Below are positions 32,085-45,260 of a DNA stretch of 64,000 nt, piece by piece. A program made the translations under genes and the position numbers. Numbering within the stretch: position 1 is the first letter of the stretch; each line of letters begins with the position of its first letter. The stretch comes from Pontederia crassipes. Its lineage: Eukaryota; Streptophyta; Magnoliopsida; Commelinales; Pontederiaceae. The stretch spans positions 58,352,771-58,416,770 of the forward strand of contig CM060198.1 of NCBI GenBank assembly GCA_030549335.1. The letters run 5' to 3'. The notes below the pieces were generated by a model. That model saw only the letters and a program-made list of their open reading frames with translations. It was not told the DNA's origin and made no database searches.

Positions 32085-33080
32085 AATATTGTCTTTGCGA
32101 CGCTAACTTAGCATCACAAAATGGCGACGCTAATGCGGCACAAAAACCCGCTGACTATTTGCGTTGTTTTGGCATCGCCACGAGTTTTATAGTTAGTAGT
32201 GACCCCGACGGCTTCCGCTATACCGGCGTTGAAATTTTGTGACGCTAAATTGATGAGGTGCTAAGGCGACACTATGTCGTCGGAAGATGTCTGAGAAACA
32301 CATACAACGCTTAATCGGTGCTATTTTGACACTACTTTGTTGCCGATGTGTTTGAAGAATGTATATGTTAATTAATAAATAGATTAACTATACGTTATGT
32401 ATATTTGTATAACTATATATGTTATATATTTTGACGGTAATTTGTATAAATATATATGCTACCTATACTATAATTTAATGAATAAATAGATTAAATATTA
32501 TATGTGTACCTTCAACACATGTATTCCTACACCATATGTGTGTTACTTATATATACACACACATGTGTGTGTATGTATATACTTTTTATATAGAAAGAAA
32601 GAAACGTTAACAATATATATGTACACTTTATATGTACATATGTAGAAATAATATACATACCTACATGTGCATATATGCACATATGTCAATATATTATGCA
32701 TACAATATATATCATATCTTAATTATAGATATATTATTTTTATATTCTTAATCATGAAATTATGATGGTTGAATTAAGTGATATGATTTCTTATAAGAAA
32801 TTTAAAATATCTCATATTTAGCACCATCGTAGAGACGCAATGGTGTCGTCGTTGCGCCACTCTAGGGACGCAACATCTTTTGATGCTACGGAGCCACTAA
32901 TTGCGTCATTTTAGCGACTCACATGGACGCTAATTTAGAGCTACGTCCACCCCGATTTAGCATCGCCAAATTATGACGCTACATCGACGTCCCAACTGTG
33001 TGACGAAACTTCGACACTAGGTGGTCGCTAATGTTATCTAGCTACTCATTGGCGTCGCTATAGCTCTGACAATACGAGTC
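32085..33080. mobile_element. remnant of a TAGCGTC-family CACTA element (left part)
   Basis: Two zones (32090-32340 and 32820-33080) are dense in GACGCTAA / TTAGCGTC motifs, as at both ends of the element at 40242-45945. Between them lies an AT-rich stretch with TATATGTA-type simple repeats. A matching zone at 37795-37900 lies beyond the inserted element 33420-37723, so one old element was probably split by it. No CACTA terminus survives here. Confidence 0.5.
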
Positions 33081-33123
33081 GCTACATTTGTAGCTGACTT
33101 TTTATTATTCTGACTTAATCGGG

Positions 33124-33275
33124 CACATATACACATATTCATACACATATAAACTTATAATACATATACACATACACATTATCGTCACTTAATCTGGCAC
33201 ATATAGACATATACATACACATACACATATGCATATACATATACATATACATATACATGTAGACTTATAATACAT
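33124..33275. repeat. (CATATA)n simple repeat
   Basis: Imperfect ACATATACATAC repeats. Confidence 0.85.
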
Positions 33276-33789
33276 ACACATAAGACCTATGATTGATGAA
33301 CTCAACATATTAATATAAGCCTATTTGAATATAAAGTTATAATATAAACTTATAATATAATTAAACTTATTTCAAATAACCTTATAAAACATAAATTTAT
33401 AATATAAACATATAATATACACTACAATAAAAATCGTTATTTTCGACGGTCTAAGCCATAAAAAATTGTGAATAATCCGTCGGAAAGAGAAGTTTGTGAC
33501 GGATATTTCGACGAAAGCGAATCGTCAAAAAATAACCGTGGGAAAGTTTTCTCGATTTAAGCCGTGGGAACTTCCCATGGCCCATGGGTTAAATCATGGG
33601 AAGGTACGTGTTTCCCACGGCCTAAGTTGTGATAAAGTAAATTTTTTTTGAAAATTTTAGTAAATTAGGGAAAAAATTAATTACTTTTTATGGACTCAAA
33701 AATTTTAATAAATTAAATAAATTACATGTAAATTTTTGAAAAATAAATAAATTTTAATTTTTAGGTTCACGGTCGTCGTCATCATCTTC

Positions 33790-35546
33790 ATCGTGCTAGC
33801 TATGCATCATTTTCTTCATTTCTTTCCGTTGTCTCAAATGCTTGTTCTCGTTGGTTCATATTCTTGTAGAACCTCTTCTCGAACCTTTTGTTGGACTTCT
33901 TATAGTTGTTGTTCCCATATGTTATCGAATACTTGTCTCACATCTTAACTTGGATAATCGGATATTGATTTCTGGCCATATCCAATATCCACATGACTAA
34001 CGGAGGATCCGAAATCGTAGATGCCCCCTTCTTCACTCCGACATGATCCGTCTATAATTGTCGAGAGGTCAATGGTGTGGCCCTCTCCTGCGTGAACTGT
34101 ATATGGTGCTTGGCTTCTTTAGTTTTATAAGTCTCCTGTAAATTTACAAAGTGACATTTGTTAATACATTTCTAATAGAAGCTACATTATGAAAGTATAT
34201 TCTTACATATGTCTGCCGAGCAAACGATGAAACCCATTCGGAAAATTTTTATGACTTTTCAGAAATATCTCATTTGTGCATGTTTACCTGTCTCTTTTTT
34301 CTACAATTAAAATGAAAGTTAGAACATTAAATTGATTAACGAAAATTATAAAGTTACAAATGTTTACCAGTCTCCTTGCAATTGTCGACGTAGATACACA
34401 ATCACCCACATGCAGGCAGTCGGATTCTCAATTTGTCTTAGCTCTTTCGCACTTGGATTTGTATGTCTTAGTGGACCACTTAGCTAATAACATGGTCCGA
34501 ACTGCCTCTGAAATCCAATCGGGCCATTCTCCTACAGCATGTGCGTCTAACAACATCGAGGATAATTGTATCGAGCACCTAGAATTAAACACCTTCCACA
34601 TTTGCTCTGTGTGCTCGGGTACCCCCACACGCCAGCCTTTAAAGAAAGACATTCTAATTAAAAATAAATAAAAAAATTGTATTGTAAGGATAAAGATGAA
34701 GATTATAACATGAAATTATCTAAATAACATATGTCTTGTAGCATATTGAATATCTCTCCATATAAGCCATGCCTCCATATGCCACTGCCTAATTATCTTA
34801 GTGTAAGCAACTGCAACAGGTTTTGACAGGTAAAACCTGCAAAAACATAATAAGATATTTTTATATAAAAATCTATATTTGTTAAACAGATACTAAATAT
34901 GTATATACAATCACATAAGGCAATAAATACTTCTTATACTAATTTCTCGATGTAGAAGCAACGATGGAGTCTTCCGACATTTTCATCTCCATGTCAGCAA
35001 TGTCAGGAATTTGTGTCCCCATGTCCTCCACTGAATCATCATCCGAAGGAGGATCCGGTACAGCCTGTCGCTCTATTATGCAAATGCCCGTAGGTCGAAC
35101 CATAATGGTCCTCACTCCACCTCGTTCTTTTTTTCTCTGAGTGGCTTTCTCTTTTATCTTCTCTTGACCCTTTTCTCTCCCCTTAATTTTTTCTTTACCA
35201 AAACGAAACATCTACAAAAATATATTTGCATAATAAATTAATTTGTCACTGCACAATAAAAATATAATTGCATCACATTAACCTGAAATTCAACTACATC
35301 CTTAGTCGCATCTTCAGAAATTGAATCATATGTATAACTCGAGAACCAATTTTTAATATCCGGAGACACTTTTGAAAAAGAATAAATTAATCTAAATTTT
35401 TGTGAAATGCTAAATCTATTGAATAAAATAAAATACTCACGAGAAGGTAAAGAATACAGATGAGAGTCACTCTCATCAGGCAACCATTGGTCCAATGATT
35501 TGTGTGGAGATATCATAAACTCTACTTGCATCAATTTGAAAAGCAT
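33790..35546 (-). pseudogene. plant transposase (Transposase_24 / PTTA-En/Spm type) pseudogene
   Basis: Pieces of one decayed minus-strand gene, apparently with introns. 35238-35546 encodes an unrecognised N-terminal part (SPHKSLDQWLPDE). 34939-35211 has a basic then acidic stretch. 34760-34860 reads FYLSKPVAVAYTKIIRQWH. 34428-34652 has the part most like the family, with KWSTKTYKSKCERAKTN followed by a stop where the family has arginine, then SDCLHVGDCVSTS. The C-terminal part (33790-34130) is charged. Stops and frameshifts throughout. The assignment rests on the spacing W-S, K-S-K-K-N-(R)-S and the CACTA context. Confidence 0.6.
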
Positions 35547-36379
35547 AAATCATAACTAAACATGCTTGAGTTACTAATTCATGCTTGTGTATGTCCCTAA
35601 CAATCACATTACTTAAATTACTAAAGTAATCCAACAAGAACTAACTTAAATTAATGAAGTAGATGACAAATAATAATAATAATTTGAAATTGTTATCACG
35701 ATGGTACACGACGGATCTGGCCGTTCATGGCCGTTCACGTCCGGATTTGACCGAGAAGGATGACGACGTCCAGATCTGGCCGTGAACGGGGGTGATGGTC
35801 GTGAACAGCTGTATCTGGCCGTCAACGGCGGTGACGACCAGAAATCGTGAACAGCCATGAACGGCCAGATCCGGCCATTCGCGGCCGTCACAGTCATGAA
35901 TGGTCGGATCGGCCGCGAACGGCTGGATCTCACCGTTCTTGGCAGATGGGCCCTTGACGACCATCACGGCCATGAACGGCGACGAGCGGCGGTCTCCAGC
36001 TAGATCCCTGCATTGGTGGAGAGGGGGAACCACGAGAGGGCCAAGGTGTACTATAGATCGCCAGAGCGGGAGCAGGGTCGCCAGAGTTGCTTCTGCGTCC
36101 TTTGCCAGAGCGGGAACAAGATCGCTGGTCCTACGCCGGAGCGGGAGTGGGAGCAGGTGAGTGCCGGTCCTTCTCCAATCGAGCGTCGGTCGCCGACATA
36201 GGTGAGCAGGAGCAGTCATCGGTCGCCGGAGTGGCAGTAGGTTGCCGGAGGGTGCAGGTTGCCCGAAGGTCGTCGGCGTGTAGGGGAGAATTAAAGGGAA
36301 AAAGAGGGGGCCAGGTTATTTATGGATGGGCTTTCGACGGACTTACGATGCCTCCAACCGTCGCTAACTGTAATATAAA

Positions 36380-37480
36380 ATGAATCTGGAGTTATAATAT
36401 AAAATGTATCGGTAGTTATAATATAAAATATTATTTTATATTTTCCATGGCCGCAGCTGTGGGAAGTTTCGACGGCTACGGCCGTGGGAACACCCTGTAT
36501 ACATTATTATTTTATAAAATATTATAAATTGTATACGTCATTATAATATAAAATATTATTTTATATTTCCCATGGCCGCGGCCATGGGAAGTTTCGACGG
36601 TTAGAGCTGTGAGAACACCCTCTATACATTATTATTTTATAAAACATTATAAAATGTATACATCATTATAATATAAAATATTATTTTATATTTTCCACGG
36701 TCGCAGTCATGGGAAGTTCCGATGGTTGGCCGTGGCACGCCCTCTATGCATTAATTATTTTATAAAATATTATAAAATATATCCGTAGTTATAATATAAA
36801 ATATTATTTTATATTAGCCATGGCCGCAGCCATGGGAAGTTCCGACGGCTGCGATCGTGAGAACGCCCTATATACATTATTATTTTACAAAATATTATAA
36901 AATATATACATTTTTATAATATAAACTATTATTTAATATTTTCCACGATCGTAGCCGAGGAAGTTCTGATGGCTGGGGCGGTGGGAACGCCCTATATACA
37001 TTCTTTATAAAATATTATAAAATGTATACGTCGTTATAATATAAAATATTATTTTATATTTCCCTTGACCACAGTCATGGGAACTTTCGACGGTTGCGGC
37101 CGTGAAAAGTTCCAACGACTGTGGTCGTGGGAACGCCCTCTTTTAAAATGAATCTAGTGCTAACCGTATAAAATATTATTTCATATTTCCTACTGATGCA
37201 GCCATGGAAAGTTTCAATGACTGCGGCCATGAGAAGTTCCGACGGTTGAGGCCGTGAGAACACTCTCTTTTAAATGTATCTGTCTTTATAACATAAAATA
37301 TTATTCTTTATATTTCCCACGGCTGCAGCCACGCCACAGCCGTTGGAAAGCCATCTCGTATAATATAAAATATTATTTTACTTTTCCCATGGCTGTAGCC
37401 GAGGAAAGTTCCGACGGCTGCAGTCGTGGGAACTCTATCTTCTTAAGATGATCGGGGCCTTATCATTTAAAATATTATTT
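36380..37480. repeat. tandem array, about 120-bp unit, copy B
   Basis: Same unit as 965-1735, with eight to nine copies. Units near the right end are shorter and more diverged. Every unit contains a CCATGGCCGC(G/A)GCCATGGG-like palindrome. Confidence 0.85.
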
Positions 37481-37794
37481 TAGTGTTCCCACGATTGTAC
37501 CCGTGGGGAATTTCGACGACGCTACAATCGTCGGAAGTTTCGGGCTGCCGAAACTTGCGACGGGTATTGAATCGTCGGAAGTTGTGATGGTTAAAACTAT
37601 GGAAAATGTTTACATTGCTATTTTGAAGGGATATCATTAGCCATAAAAAAAATCCATCAGAAATTGCGAGGGATATGTGATCATTGGTAATATCCGTTGA
37701 AATTAACGAATTTTCTTGTACTGATATAAAATATAAAATAAGCTTATAATATAATATAAACTTATAATATAATCTAAAGTTAAATTTAAATTAG

Positions 37795-38500
37795 AAAAAA
37801 TCGAAATGGCGTCACTATAGCCACGAATTAGCGTCACAACCATCGAAGTTGTGATGCCTTGTTAGCGTCTAAGTAGCGTCGTATTTATCGAAGGTGCCGA
37901 AACTTAAGTTAAATACCTAATTCCTCCTCTGCTATTTTTTACTTTTTACTATTTTACTTCTGCGACTTTGATTCCTCAGATTCCGCCCCCGATGCCCGAC
38001 GCCCGACGCTAGCTTCTCCGACTCTTACTCCGCCGCCACTCCTCCGACTCTGACGCCCGATGCCCTACTTCTACCGACCAACCCCGATGCGTTTCTTCTG
38101 CCGCCGCCCGATCCCGACCCCTACATGTCGCCGTTCTGCTTTCGCCGATCGACCCCTATGCACTTGCTCCACCGCCATGCACTTGCTCCACGCACTTGCT
38201 CCGTCGCCCTGCACTTGCTCCACGCACTTGCTCCACCGTCCTACTGCTCCGGCTGCCACCCATTGCTCTGACCGCCGCCCTGCTGTTCGACCGTCCCCTA
38301 CAAGAAGGTAGGAGCCCACCGCCACCCTATAACTCCACCGTCACTATATTTATGTAAATGTATAGTTCGATCATGCTATATGTTAATGTTGTGTAATCTG
38401 TTAGTATTTTTATGATTGCATGTGCCTAAGAGATGTAATTAGGTTGAATGACATGAAATTAGGTTGTTGTAACGCCTAATTAATTGTTGTAATGCCTAGT
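37795..38500. mobile_element. remnant of the TAGCGTC-family element (right part) with GC-rich block
   Basis: 37795-37900 has GGCGTCACTATAGCCACGAA and TTAGCGTC motifs. 37970-38310 is GC-rich, with an imperfect minisatellite CACTTGCTCCACGCACTTGC at 38160-38240. The open frames there are low complexity and rejected as genes. Confidence 0.45.
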
Positions 38501-38785
38501 TAATTGCTTCATACATTAATTGCTTTTTATATGCATCCCATTGGATTAGGACATAGTATTGCTGAAATGCCTAGTTAATTGTTTTTCTTCATGTTCAATG
38601 CATAAACATTCATCTCATGCATGTAACTTCATATCGTTGATGTTTTGATGATGTATTCTTAGTTAATTTGCTAGAAATTAATCTTTTTTGCTAGTAATCA
38701 ATTCTTATGCTAAATATTACGATCCATATGGTATATGCTTTAATGCTACCCTGCGCAAGACTAATTGTCCACTAGATAAATGATA

Positions 38786-39090
38786 CAACAACAACAACAA
38801 AGCCTTATCCCACTAGGTGGGGTCGGCTACATGGATCATACGACGCCATTCCGCTCTATTAGTAACCAAACCTTTCGGTATATTATTCACCAATAGATCT
38901 TGCTCTATTAGTTCGCCAAGTGTCCGCCTTGGCCTCCCTCTCCCTCTTTTAATCGGACTCCAGATTATTTGATCTACTCTTCTTACTGGCGCATCTAATG
39001 GTCTTCTCTGAACATGACCAAACCATCTCAAACGATTCTCTACCATTTTCTCACTAATAGGAGCCACTCCGACTACCATTTATCTAGGAA
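38786..39090 (-). mobile_element. 5'-truncated L1-type LINE
   Basis: About 305 bp, minus strand, flanked by a perfect 17-bp target duplication CCACTAGATAAATGATA (38769-38785 and 39091-39107). It encodes the last 88 residues of the plant LINE ORF2, after the reverse transcriptase: PISEKMVENRLRWFGHVQRR, RGRGRPRRTL and WRRMIHVADPT. The short 3' UTR contains CTAGTGGGATAAGGCTTTG and the tail is TTGTTGTTGT. The frame is open, so the insertion is fairly young. The same tail occurs alone at 9573-9609 and 24765-24811. Confidence 0.9.
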
Positions 39091-39251
39091 CCACTAGATA
39101 AATGATATTTAAAAGATAATTAATCCTAACAATTAAGCCAATTTCTTTTAAAAAAAGGAATCAAATTTTGTAGTTTGTTACTACGATAATGGAAATGGAG
39201 AAAATACTTCACTTATTCTAGTAAATTTGGTGTTGGACTCAATTTGAAATC

Positions 39252-39410
39252 AAATACTAATAAATTTTTTTGTCATAATTCTAGTACCTCTTTATGGTCA
39301 TATTCTCATAAAATTTACTAAGAATGTAGATCCACATTCTTGGCAAATAAAATGAGAATATGATAAAAAAAGAGACACCAAAATATGACAAAAGAAATTT
39401 ATCAGTATTT
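39252..39410. repeat. 159-bp near-perfect hairpin (MITE-like)
   Basis: 39252-39332 is largely complementary to 39333-39410: AAATACTAATAAATTT pairs with AAATTTATCAGTATTT, CATATTCTCAT with ATGAGAATATG, and AAGAATGTAG with CACATTCTT. The loop is only a few bases. It could be a MITE or a small-RNA precursor; no TA duplication is clear. Confidence 0.7.
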
Positions 39411-39553
39411 AGTACCCAAATTATGCATCATATAGCGATTTAGTTGTGATCTTATTTTTATTATCTTCGATTAGGAATACGAAGATGTTGTACTTCATAA
39501 CTCCAAAATCACGTGTGTCAAGTACAAAAAGTTATTGACATATGGCTTAATAG

Positions 39554-40241
39554 ATGATGAAAGCAGATCGTAGTTGGATTCATCATTGGAAGGATAAATG
39601 TGGCATTATAATAGAAGAATATAAGAATGGTGCGGATGAATTTATTAAGGTGGCATATGAAAATAAAGGTGTTGTCGAAAATGCATATGTGTATCAGTAG
39701 TGGTAAGATATGATGTGTAGAAGGATTTATCTCACAATGATTTCGTACTAAAATACACAAAATGATTTTTTCATCGCGAAGAAAGATGGGCTAAAGAGAC
39801 AATTCGTACAGGAACATGATATGAGATACAATGCTAGAAGAAAATATTGGCAAAACATTTATTGAAAAAGATCCGAATAATTCGGCTTCTAAATTTTATA
39901 ACCTTCTCGAAGAAGTAGGCACCTTTATGGGAAGGATGTGTGAAGCAAAGTACACTTTCTGCAGTGGCACAATTAACGAACTTGAAATCAAAATTTAGAA
40001 CGAAAGTTGTTTTGATCGGATGAGGGCCATTATTAAGAGTATGCTTCGAGCTTAGAGAAGTTACCGAAAAAGTTTTACAAGTGCAAAAGATTGATGAGAG
40101 ATTTAGGGTTAGAATATCAAAAGATTGATGATGTCTTAATCATTGTATGTTGTATTACAAGGAAAATAACACACTTATCAATTGTTCTATTTGTGATGAG
40201 CCAAATACAAGTCGAAAAAGAATTCTCAAAGTTCGAAAAAA
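39554..40241 (+). pseudogene. TNP2-type CACTA transposase, N-terminal half (decayed)
   Basis: The N-terminal region of the En/Spm TNP2-like family (Transposase_21 group) with many stops: an RSWIHHWKDK-like start, the AKFYNLLEE-like block near 39880, the KSMLRA/SYRKSF block near 40040 (family: SLMK-ILPK, then KKFYKCKRLMRDLGLEYQKI), and the cysteine-containing region near 40180. The CACTA element at 40242-45945 interrupts it, and the gene continues at 45946. Confidence 0.65.
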
Positions 40242-40710
40242 CACTACAAGAAAACTGTTGAATAGCGACACAAATTAATGTCGCCATATTACACGACTCT
40301 AAATTGACGCTAATAGCGTCACAATAGCGCCGTCATTGGGTCGACAAGAGGAGACGCTAAGTGCCTCTCTATAACGTTCATATAGCGTCTCATTAGCGTC
40401 ATAAAAAGTAGAGGCTAAGTGAGATGCCAAAGCGACGCAATTTCGGCACTATTATAACGGGCGAAAACTAATAAACACGTGGTAGATGGTAGCGCTATAT
40501 TGATGTCGTAGGACTGCGACGCTACATTAGCATCACAAGCGAAGTGACGCTAAATCGACGAAATGTAAGAGTCGATATTAGCACTAGCTTCTTGCGTTAC
40601 ATTGGTGTCGCAAGCATGAGACGCTACGTAGCGTCACTATGACCATGACGCTAAGTCAACGTTAATATCATATAATGTATATATAGTATAGTCGACGCTA
40701 AGTCTCTTAC

Positions 40711-43700
40711 GCTCTTTTTAATATAGTCTATATAATACTAACTACACTATATTATACTATATAATACTATATTATATAATATTATATTACACTATACTAT
40801 ACTATACTATACTATATATTATACTAAACTATATTATACTATATTATACACCATGCTATACTATATTATTCTATTATATAATATACAAAAGTTAATATGC
40901 CATGCTATACATATATTATACTCTAACTCCCAAATTTCAAAATAGGAGGAATAGTGCTTCTTCATTTTTTAAGAAATTCAAATGGAGTTTGCCGGAGATC
41001 CGACTGTTGGATCATCACAAAATTTATATCTCCCATAGAGCACTGCAACACAGATTTTTCAGCATTTTTTGACGATTATAGGAGGTCTTACGGTAGAGTT
41101 AAGAAACTAGGAAAAAAAAGTCTTTCGACGGTCTTTGACGTGAGACTAGTGGGAATTAGTCGAAATAAAAATTATGGACTCGTAGAGTTTGACACGAGCT
41201 GTCCATCCCGCATAAGAATCGCGGCGATCGGAGGTCGGAAGAAATTCAATAAAATGGGAAAATTTCGGAATAGAAGCGGTTGGTTCTCCGCAGTCCTAGA
41301 TCGGATTTTTATCGAAAAATAGGCATTTCTCTCCCTCTTTTAATGCGTGCAACATGCCTTCTCCCCTCCAACATGCCTTCTCCCTCCTATGCTTTCTCCC
41401 TCGGACGTTCTCCCGCTGACGCATCCACTGCCACCTGCCTCCGTGATGTTGTCTGCTGTGCCACCGCCTGCCTCCCTGACGCCGTCTGCTGTCGCCACCG
41501 CCACCGCTTGCCTCCTGAGGCCGCCACCGCCTGCCTCCTTGACGTGTGACGTCGTCGCCACTGCTACGCTCTTTTTAATATAGTCTATATAATACTAACT
41601 ACACTATACTATACTATATAATACTATATTATACAATATTATATTATACTATACTATACTATACTATACTATACTATATATTATACTAAACTATATTATA
41701 CACCATGCTATACTATATTATTCTATTATATAATATACAAAAGTTAATATGTCATGCTATACATACATTATACTCTAACTCCCAAATTTCAAAATAGGAG
41801 GAATAGTGCTTCTTCATTTTTTTAAGAAATTCAAATGGAGATTGCCGGAGATTCGACTGTTGGATCATCACAAAATTTGTATCTCCCATAGAGCACTGCA
41901 ACACAGATTTTTCAGCATTTTTTGACGATTTTAGGAGGTCGCACGGTAGAGTTAAGAATCTAGGAAAAAAAGTCTTCCGAATGTCTTTGATGTGAGACTA
42001 GTGGGAATTAGTCGAAATAAAAATTATGGACTCATAGAGTTTGACACGAGCTGTCCATCCCGCACAAGAATCGTGGCGATCGGAGGTCAGAAGAAATTCA
42101 ATAAAATGGGCAAAATTTCGGAATAGAAGCGGTTGGTTCTCCGCGGTCCTAGATCGGATTTTTATCGCAAAATAGGTGTTTCTCTCCCTCTTTTAATGCC
42201 TGCAACATGCCTTCTCCCCTCCAACATGCCTTCTCCTTCCTATGCTTTCTCCCTCCGATGCCTTCTCCCGCTGACGCGTCCACTGCCGCCTGCCTCCGTG
42301 GTGTTGTCTGCTGCACCACCGCCTGCCTCCCTGACGCCGTCTGCTGTCGCCACCGCCTGCCTCCTGAGGCCGCCACCGCCTGCCTCCTTGACGTGTGACG
42401 TCGTCGCCACTACTACGCTCTTTTTAATATAATCTATATAATACTATCTACACTATACTATACTATACAATACTATATTATACTATACTATACTATACTA
42501 TACTATACTATACTATACTATACTATACTATACTATACTATACTATATTATACTATATATTATACTAAACTATATTATACTATATTATACACCATGCTAT
42601 ACTATATTATTCAATTATATAATATACAAAAGTTAATATGCCATGTATACATACATTATACTCTAACTCCCAAATTTTAAAATAGGAGGAATAGTGCTTC
42701 TTCATTTTTTAAGAAATTCAAATGGAGTTTGCCGGAGATCCGACAGTTGGATCATCACAAAATTTGTGTCTCCCATAGAGCACTGCAACACAGATTTTTC
42801 AGCATTTTTTGATGATTTTAGGAGGTCGTACGGTAGAGTTAAGAACCTAGGAATAAAAGTCTTCCGACGGTCTTTGACGTGAGACTAGTGGAAATTAGTC
42901 GAAACAAAAATTATGGACTCGTAGAGTTTGACACGAGCTGTCACCCCGCACAAGAATCACGGCGATTAGAAGTCGAAAGAAATTCAATAAAATGTGCAAA
43001 ATTTCGGAATAGAAGCGGTTGGTTCTCCGCGGTCCTAGATCGGATTTTTAGCGAAAAATAGGCGTTTCTCTCCCTCTTTTAATGCCTGCAACCATCCTTC
43101 TCCCCTCCAACACGCCTTCTCCCTCCTATGTTTCTCCCACGGACGCCTTCTCCCGCTGACGCGTCCACTGCCGCCTGCCTCCGCGGTGTTGTCTGCTCCG
43201 CCACCGCCTGCCTCCCTGACGCCGTCTGCTGTCGCCACCGCCACCGCCTGCCTCCTGAGGCCGCCACCGCCTGCCTCCTTGACGTGTGACGTCGTCGCCA
43301 CTGCTATGCTCTTTTTAATATAGTCTATATAATGCTAACTACACTATACTATACTATATAATACTATATTATGCAATACTATACTATACTATACTATACT
43401 ATACTATACTATACTATACTATACTATACTATACTATACTATACTATACTATACTATACTATATATTATACTAAACTATATTATACTATATTATACACCA
43501 TGCTATACTATATTATTCTATTATATAATATACAAAAGTTAATATGCCATGCTATACATACATTATACTCTAACTCCCAAATTTCAAAATAGGAGGAATA
43601 GTGCTTCTTCATTTTTTAAGAAATTCAAATGGAGATTGCCGGAGATCCGACTGTTGGATCATCACAAAATTTATATCTCCCATAGAGCACTGCAACACAG

Positions 43701-45055
43701 ATTTTTCAGCATTTTTTGACGATTTTAAGAGGTCGTACGGTAGAGTTAAGAACTTAGGAAAAAAAGTCTTCCGACGGTCTTTGACGTGAGACTAGTGGGA
43801 ATTAGTCAAAACAAAAATTATGGACTCGTAGAGTTTGACACGAGCTGTCCACCCCACACAAGAATCGCGGCGATCGGAGGTCGAAAGAAATTCAATAAAA
43901 TGAGCAAAATTTCGAAATAGAAGCGGTTGGTTCTCCGCGGTCCTAGATCAGATTTTTATCGAAAAATAGGCGTTTCTCTCCCTCTTTTAATGCCTGCAAC
44001 ATGCCTTCTCCCCTCCAACATGCCTTCTCCCTCCTATGCTTTCTCCCTCGAACGCCTTCTCCCGCTGACGCGTCCACTGCAACCTGCTTCCGTGGTGTTG
44101 TCTGCTGCGCCACCCCCTGCCTCCCTGACGACGTCTGCTGTCGCCACCGCCACCCCCAGCCTCCTGAGGCCGCCACTTCTGCCTCCTTGACGTGTGACGT
44201 CGTCGGCACTGCTACGCTCTTTTTAATATAGTCTATATAATACTAACTACACTATACTATACTATATAATACTATATTATACAATACTATACTATACTAT
44301 ACTATACTATACTATACTATATATTATACTAAACTATATTATATTATATTATACACCATGCTATACTATATTATTCTATTATATAATATACAAAATGTTA
44401 ATATGCCATGCTATACATACATTATACTCTAACTCCCAAATTTCAAAATAGGAGGAATAGTGCTTCTTCATTTTTTAAGAAATTCAAATTGAGTTTGCCG
44501 GAGATCCGACTGTTGGATCATCACAAAATTTATATCTCCCATAGAGTACTGCAACACAGATTTTTCAGCATTTTTTGACGATTATAGGAGGTCTTACGGT
44601 AGAGTTAAGAAACTAGGAAAAAAAGTCTTCCGACGGTCTTTGACATGAGACTAGTGGGAATTAGTCGAAACAAAAATTATGGACTCGTAGAGTTTGACAC
44701 GAGCTGTCCATCCCGCATAAGAATCGCGGCGATCAGAGGTCGGAAGAAATTCAATAAAATGGGCAAAATTTCGGAATAGAAGCGGTTGGTTCTCCGCGGT
44801 CCTAGATCGGATTTTTATCGAAAAATAGGCATTTCTCTCCCTCTTTTAATGCCTGCAACATGCCTTCTCCCCTCCAACATGCCTTCTCCCTCCTATGCTT
44901 TCTCCCTCGGACGCCTTCTCCCGCTGACGCGTCCACTGCCGCCTGCCTCCGTGGTATTGTCTGTTGCGCCACCGCCTGCCTCGCTGACGCCGTCTGCTGT
45001 CGCCACCACCACCGCCACCGCCTGCCTCCTTGTCGTGTGACGTCGTCGCCACTGC
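40711..45055. repeat. five tandem units of about 0.85-0.9 kb
   Basis: Units begin at GCTCTTTTTAATATA: 40711, 41568, 42417, 43308 and 44216. Each unit runs: AT-rich leader, a TACTA-type pentanucleotide microsatellite of variable length, a conserved 350-bp block (CCGGAGATCCGAC, GTTGGATCATCACAAAATTT, AGATCGGATTTTTA), then a GC-rich coding-like block (CTGCCTCCNTGACGCCGTCT). Length differences come mainly from the microsatellite. Similarity among units is very high, so amplification is recent. Confidence 0.9.
42440..42560. repeat. (TACTA)n pentanucleotide microsatellite
   Basis: The longest uninterrupted runs of ACTAT/TACTA are here and at 43375-43465. Shorter runs lie in the other units of the array. 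Confidence 0.9.
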
Positions 45056-45260
45056 CTGCCTCCTAACACCATCCGCTGCCGCCACTGCCTGCGTCCTGAC
45101 GACGTCTGCTGCCGCCATCGCCTACCTCCTGACGCCGTCCGCTGCCGCCACCGCCTGCCTCCTTGACTCCGTCCGCTACCGCCACCGTCTGCCTCCTTGA
45201 CGCCGTCCGCTACCGCCACCGCCTGCCTCCCTGACGCCGTCCGCTACTGCCCCCCGACGT
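45040..45260. repeat. GC-rich minisatellite, about 30-36 bp unit
   Basis: Repeats of CCGCCACCGCCTGCCTCCTT followed by GACGCCGTCCGCT. It extends the GC block of the last 0.9 kb unit. Confidence 0.8.

Larger units (their letters stand above)
33420..37723 (-). mobile_element. CACTA element copy B, both ends present (4.3 kb)
   Basis: Left terminus CACTACAATAAAA at 33420 and right terminus TTTTCTTGTACTG ending 37723. The 3-bp duplication ATA lies on both sides. It carries a decayed minus-strand gene (33790-35546), a GC-rich block (35700-36340) and a 120-bp tandem array (36380-37480). CCGTGGGAA and GACGGTC motifs fill both ends. A second copy of its right half opens the window. The element is inserted into an older TAGCGTC-family remnant. 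Confidence 0.85.

Noticed and set aside
40954-41322. 122-codon frame repeated in the tandem units
   Set aside because: The frame is cut to about 62 codons in other units by changes in an A-run, so it is not under coding constraint.
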